DNA from: an uncultured Blastocatellia bacterium
GTDB lineage: Bacteria > Acidobacteriota > Blastocatellia > Chloracidobacteriales > Chloracidobacteriaceae
Direction: 5' to 3'
Assembly (NCBI GenBank): GCA_937934745.1
Contig: CALGZC010000003.1
Coordinates: 1-64,000 of the forward strand
DNA length: 64,000 nucleotides
The position numbers were made by a program, and so were the translations under genes. Position 1 is the first letter of the stretch. Every line of letters begins with the position of its first letter. This document shows, in pieces, positions 60,554 through 64,000 of this stretch. Below the pieces are notes generated by a model. That model did not search any database, was not told where the DNA came from, and saw only the letters and a list, made by a program, of their open reading frames with translations.

Positions 60554-61468
60554 ATGGGCATTCTAGTTGATGAAAACACGCACGTTGTCGTTCAGGGGAT
60601 TACCGGGCGGGAAGGCTCGTTTGTCACACGGGAAATGCTGCGCTACGGCACGCAGGTCCTGGCCGGTGTGACACCCGGCAAGGGTGGAGAGAAAGTTCAC
60701 GGTGTACCGGTGTACGACACACTCAAGCAGGCTTTGACAGAGCACCCCACGATCAATACTTCACTGGTGTACGTCCCACCGTTATCCGCAAAGGATGCGG
60801 CAATCGAGGCAATCAGCAACGGCATCCGGTTGGTCAACATTATTACGGAGCGCGTACCTATCCACGACACCGCCGATCTGTACTCCTACGCACTCAGCAA
60901 AGGAACGCGCGTTGTCGGCCCGACTTCGGTCGGCATTTTGACGCCCGGTAAGTGCAAGCTCGGTCCTATCGGCGGAACAAACCCGGACTTCCAGTTCAAG
61001 CCCGGAAGGGTCGGGATCGTCAGCAAATCCGGCTCAATGACAAGTGAGACGGCCTGGGTGCTCTGCCAGGCAGGGTTCGGGATTAGTACTGCCCTCAGTG
61101 TGGGCGGCGATGTCATTGCCTGTTCAACCTTTGCCGATATTCTCCCCCTGTTCGAGGCCGACCCGGAAACCGACGCCGTTGTGCTCTTCGGTGAACCGGG
61201 TGGCGTTTACGAAGAGCAGGCGGCCCAGTTGGTCAGAGAAGGCGGCTTTACGAAGCCACTCATTGCCTTCATTGCAGGCAAGTTCGCCGACATGATGCCA
61301 TCTGGGATCACGTTCGGTCATGCCGGTGCCATTATGGAGCGCGGTTTGGGGAGTCCTCGTCAGAAGGTTGAGGCGTTGCGCGCAGCCGGCGTCCTTGTTG
61401 CAGATGTTCACCATGAGATTGCTACACTGGTCGCCGAAGCACTAGGGCGGCACGCAGCGACGGTGTAG
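60554..61468 (+). CDS. sucD: Succinyl-CoA ligase alpha subunit
   Basis: The 304-residue subunit binds CoA and carries the phosphohistidine: the Rossmann part has VVVQGITGREGSF and GPTSVGILTPGKCKLGPIGG, and the active His is in GITFGHAGAIM. VNIITERVPIHD and VVLFGEPGG are also typical. The partner is the beta-like gene upstream, 38 bases away. With it the pair completes the TCA-cycle step, though an unusual beta partner leaves the acid substrate open. ATG 60554 has GAGG 8 bases upstream. Confidence 0.93.
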   Translation: MGILVDENTHVVVQGITGREGSFVTREMLRYGTQVLAGVTPGKGGEKVHGVPVYDTLKQALTEHPTINTSLVYVPPLSAKDAAIEAISNGIRLVNIITERVPIHDTADLYSYALSKGTRVVGPTSVGILTPGKCKLGPIGGTNPDFQFKPGRVGIVSKSGSMTSETAWVLCQAGFGISTALSVGGDVIACSTFADILPLFEADPETDAVVLFGEPGGVYEEQAAQLVREGGFTKPLIAFIAGKFADMMPSGITFGHAGAIMERGLGSPRQKVEALRAAGVLVADVHHEIATLVAEALGRHAATV

Positions 61469-61624
61469 GAGGATCGAAGCAGCCGAGTGGGCAGCGGAGC
61501 CGTCAAGGCGTGGTTTGTGAGGGATAGTTGCCAGTGATTGAAACGCCGTGTTATACCTGCATTTTTCCACGCAGCTGCTGTTCCCCAACCGCCGCTGGTT
61601 GTCATTCCTGTTGGAGGCTTTCCT

Positions 61625-62410
61625 GTGAAAATTGCGGTTTGCATCAAGGCCGTACCAGAAACAGATACGCGCATCAGAATCGCGGCGGACGGCCGTTCCA
61701 TTGACCGGACAGACGTTAAATTCATTATCAGCCCTTATGATGAATTCGCCCTGGAAGAGGCTGTGCGCCTCAAAGAAGCGAAGGGGGGACAGGTTGTGGC
61801 CGTGTCACTCGGCGGTGACGAAGTGCCCAATCTGCTGCGCGAGGCGCTAGCGCGTGGCGCGGATGAGGCGCTGCATATTTCAGGTGACGGCGTTGCCGTT
61901 GATGACCCGCTGTGCGTCGGCAAGACGCTGGCGGCCGCCCTTAAGACGCTCACACCAGACATTGTCTTTTTTGGCAAACACGGCGTCGGCGGCGACAACC
62001 AGCAGGTCCACGCCATAGTGGCAGAGAAGTTAGGGTGGCCGCAGGTCACGGTTGTCACAAAGCTCGAAATCGGTGACGGGCGGTTGCGCGCCGAGCGTGA
62101 GATTGAAGGGGGCATCGAAGTTGTCGAGACGCCGTTGCCGGCCGTCATCGGAGCGCAAAAGGGTCTCAACGAACCACGGTATCCAAAACTGCAAAGCATC
62201 ATGCAGGCGAAGAAAAAGCCGCTGGTAATCAAGACCTTTGCCGATTTTGGGCTGACGGCGGCCGAAGTCGGTCCAGAAGCTGCCGGGCTGATGATTACGG
62301 CGCTGCGTTTGCCCCCGCCACGTCAGGCGGGGCGCAAAATTACCGGCGACCCTGCCCAACAGGTAGGTGAACTCATGGCGGCTCTACAAAATGAGGTCAA
62401 GGTTATCTAG
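61625..62410 (+). CDS. etfB: Electron transfer flavoprotein beta subunit
   Basis: The 261-residue subunit begins KIAVCIKAVPETDTRIRI at GTG 61625, which has GGAGG 6 bases upstream, and has SPYDEFALEEAVRLKE, FGKHGVGGDNQQVHAIVAEKLG and the AMP-binding loop region LPAVIGAQKGLNEPRYP. EtfB holds AMP and, with EtfA, passes electrons from acyl-CoA or other dehydrogenases to the quinone pool or a bifurcating partner. etfA follows after 75 bases. Confidence 0.94.
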   Translation: MKIAVCIKAVPETDTRIRIAADGRSIDRTDVKFIISPYDEFALEEAVRLKEAKGGQVVAVSLGGDEVPNLLREALARGADEALHISGDGVAVDDPLCVGKTLAAALKTLTPDIVFFGKHGVGGDNQQVHAIVAEKLGWPQVTVVTKLEIGDGRLRAEREIEGGIEVVETPLPAVIGAQKGLNEPRYPKLQSIMQAKKKPLVIKTFADFGLTAAEVGPEAAGLMITALRLPPPRQAGRKITGDPAQQVGELMAALQNEVKVI

Positions 62411-62485
62411 GGTGGCACAACAATCAACGGACGACCGGTTGTTGCCTTCACGGACGGGAGCCTTTTCTGAGGAGATCGGCATCGT

Positions 62486-63469
62486 ATGACGAGTGGTGTC
62501 TTGGTGTTTGCGGAGCAACGCGATGGTGTTTTCAAGAAAGCTACCTATGAGGCGTTGTCAGAAGGACGGCGGGTGGCAGTCAAGTTAGGGCAACCGATGT
62601 CCGCCGTTGTCATCGGTGCCAATATCGGCCATCTGGCCAATGAGGCGGCCCATTATGGCGCTGACACAGTGTACCTGGCCGACACGGCACCGTTGGCAAA
62701 GTATTCGACGGACGGCTACACCAAGGTTCTGGTCGAGGCGATTCAGGCCGCGCAGCCTTCTGTCGTGCTGGCCCCGGCGACGGCCATGGGGAAGGACTTA
62801 CTACCACGTGTGACGGCACGGCTCGACGTCGGCCTGGCTTCAGATGTGACGGAAACACACGTGGCAGATGGTGGATTCAGCGTTGTGCGTCCGGTTTACG
62901 CGGGCAAAGCCTATGCGACAGTTGCGTTTCGCCGCTCACCGGCAGTCGCGACGCTGCGTCCGAATGTGTTCCCGGCTGCGGCGCCGGACACCGGCCATAC
63001 GGCCGAGATCATCCCAATCGGCGCCACTATTGTGGATGCCATACAGGCTAAAGTCACCGATATTCTGGCCGCGGCCAGAGGCAAGATTGAGCTGACCGAG
63101 GCGAGCATCGTCGTTTCCGGTGGACGTGGCATCAAGGGGCCGGAAAACTACTATCTGATTCAGGAGTTGGCCGATGCCCTCGGCGGGGCGGCCGGCGCAT
63201 CGCGCGCCGTAGTGGATGCCGGTTGGGTCGATCACTCGCACCAAGTCGGGCAGACTGGCAAAACCGTCAGCCCAACGCTTTACATCGCCTGTGGCATCTC
63301 CGGTGCGATTCAGCACTTGGCCGGCATGTCGTCTTCCAAGTTTATCGTGGCAATTAACAAAGACCCAGAAGCACCGATTTTCAAGATTGCCGACTATGGC
63401 ATTGTCGGTGACCTGTTTGAGGTCGTGCCACGCCTCACGGCAGAGGTCAAGCAGATGCGCCAGACTTAG
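62486..63469 (+). CDS. etfA: Electron transfer flavoprotein alpha subunit
   Basis: The 327-residue subunit has VLVFAEQRDGVFKKATYEAL at the N terminus and the FAD site in the C-terminal half: SGGRGIKGPENYYLIQELADALGG, SRAVVDAGWVDHSHQVGQTGKTVSP and YIACGISGAIQHLAGM, with INKDPEAPIFKIADYGIVGD. It binds the FAD that does the electron transfer. It forms a heterodimer with EtfB; no EtfQO-type gene is in the window. GGAGATC precedes ATG 62486. Confidence 0.95.
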   Translation: MTSGVLVFAEQRDGVFKKATYEALSEGRRVAVKLGQPMSAVVIGANIGHLANEAAHYGADTVYLADTAPLAKYSTDGYTKVLVEAIQAAQPSVVLAPATAMGKDLLPRVTARLDVGLASDVTETHVADGGFSVVRPVYAGKAYATVAFRRSPAVATLRPNVFPAAAPDTGHTAEIIPIGATIVDAIQAKVTDILAAARGKIELTEASIVVSGGRGIKGPENYYLIQELADALGGAAGASRAVVDAGWVDHSHQVGQTGKTVSPTLYIACGISGAIQHLAGMSSSKFIVAINKDPEAPIFKIADYGIVGDLFEVVPRLTAEVKQMRQT

Positions 63470-63514
63470 CCACTCCGGCGCAGCGACGACACATATTGTA
63501 CGAGGCGATAAGTC

Positions 63515-64000
63515 ATGATTTGTCCAAATTGCGGGGCGCAAAATCGTGACGACGCAAAGTTCTGTAAATCCTGCGGTACCCCACTGAGGACGCTCGCACC
63601 CGGCGCGAAAAACAGTCTAGCGACAGTGGCCGGCGGTTCTTCTACGGAGGCCACGATGGTCATTGGGCTTGAGGCTGTATTTCTTTCGGGGCTGCGCAAG
63701 GGGGAGCGCGTCACCATCACCACGTTTCCGGCGACCATCGGTCGCGATCCGAACAGCGTCCTGCCCTTGGCACTCCAAGACCAACTTGCCTCAACGCGCC
63801 ATGCACAAATTCTGCGTGAAGGTGACGGCTACCTCCTGCGGGACGTAGGCAGCAGCAACGGCACCTACCACAACGGACATCGCATCAAAGAAGTCTGGCT
63901 CAAGCACGCGGATGTTATTGAGTTCGGTGTTGGCGGGCCGCAGGTGCGCTTTGATTTTATCCGTCAGTCACCAACCCCACACAAGGCGGTTGACCCCTGT
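63515..64000 (+). CDS. Zinc-ribbon plus FHA-domain protein (3' end outside window)
   Basis: 162 codons are visible from ATG 63515, open to the right edge. The first 25 residues form a zinc ribbon (MICPNCGAQNRDDAKFCKSCG). A linker rich in Ala/Thr leads to an FHA domain: TTFPATIGRDPNSVLPL, LASTRHAQI, YLLRDVGSSNGTYHNGHRI and DVIEFG, with the phosphothreonine-binding Arg, Ser and Asn in place. FHA domains bind phospho-Thr on partner proteins, so a Ser/Thr kinase is expected somewhere. It follows etfA by 45 bases. Confidence 0.9.
   Translation, partial: MICPNCGAQNRDDAKFCKSCGTPLRTLAPGAKNSLATVAGGSSTEATMVIGLEAVFLSGLRKGERVTITTFPATIGRDPNSVLPLALQDQLASTRHAQILREGDGYLLRDVGSSNGTYHNGHRIKEVWLKHADVIEFGVGGPQVRFDFIRQSPTPHKAVDPC

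Noticed and set aside
1-64000. tRNA, rRNA, CRISPR or insertion sequence
   Set aside because: No GTTCRANTC-type tRNA arms with a matching cloverleaf, no rRNA signatures, no spaced direct repeats and no transposase motifs were seen by eye. A tRNAscan or Rfam run could still find a weak case.

Overview
The window looks like chromosomal DNA from a GC-rich, aerobic or microaerophilic, Gram-negative phototroph of the Acidobacteriota, most likely Chloracidobacterium or a close relative. This is inferred, not searched. The grounds are: an oxygen-dependent Mg-protoporphyrin monomethyl ester cyclase (AcsF, diiron motifs visible), which implies (bacterio)chlorophyll synthesis; Gram-negative envelope genes (KdsA, TolC, type IV pili); and gene types common in Acidobacteriota (propeller/Y_Y_Y sensors, VWA proteins, DUF1800/DUF1501 pairs, zinc-ribbon FHA proteins). 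No rRNA, tRNA, CRISPR array or insertion sequence was found.

Layout. 1-5.5 kb: an edge-truncated beta-propeller sensor, a quinone-reductase-like dehydrogenase, a ClpP-like (SDH family) protease and a SRPBCC protein. 5.6-8.0 kb: a cold-shock protein with its own terminator, then the Fo genes atpI-atpB-atpE without the F1 genes. 8.0-12.1 kb: a sigma-54 response regulator and a DnaE that stops inside an intein. 12.4-19.4 kb: a PilT-like ATPase with a duplicated N domain, then a type I secretion set (ABC, HlyD, TolC). 19.6-22.6 kb: DUF1800/DUF1501 pair. 23-31.2 kb: a polyferredoxin-like membrane protein, a zinc-ribbon protein, a CBS protein, glycyl-tRNA synthetase, two tandem cytochromes c (one with a broken heme motif), YchF, signal peptidase I, AcsF and a biliverdin-reductase-like oxidoreductase. 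31.2-38.4 kb, minus strand: S18, TPR protein, COG0523 GTPase, pyruvate kinase, VWA protein, LysA, a small membrane protein. 38.7-48.2 kb, plus strand: ResB, a NorD-like VWA protein with helical repeats, a molybdenum-carrier-like protein, OppF-type ATPase, WecA/MraY-type transferase, MalQ. 48.4-49.2 kb: pilA (minus) with a consensus sigma-54 promoter. 49.2-57.7 kb: CysQ, KdsA, RibH, NusB, an unrecognised four-repeat protein, SanA-like protein, P450 and PyrE (minus), HemW and a small unknown. 58-64 kb: UbiA-type prenyltransferase, succinyl-CoA-ligase-like pair, EtfB-EtfA and an edge-truncated FHA protein.

The most unusual item is DnaE. The 900-residue product carries about 765 residues of polymerase up to the FADYAFNK motif and then about 135 residues of an N-terminal intein splicing domain, and then stops. 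The next gene starts 4 bases later, so no C-terminal intein or extein lies here. This points to a split-intein DnaE whose other half is encoded elsewhere, with the junction four residues downstream of the familiar cyanobacterial Y/C site.

Other points of interest are a BvdR-like reductase coupled to acsF, a tandem cytochrome c with CXXCL in place of CXXCH, a duplicated N domain in a PilT-like ATPase, an eight-fold ~37-residue repeat in a NorD-like protein, a zinc-knuckle protein with four HTH-like repeats, and several structured non-coding stretches.
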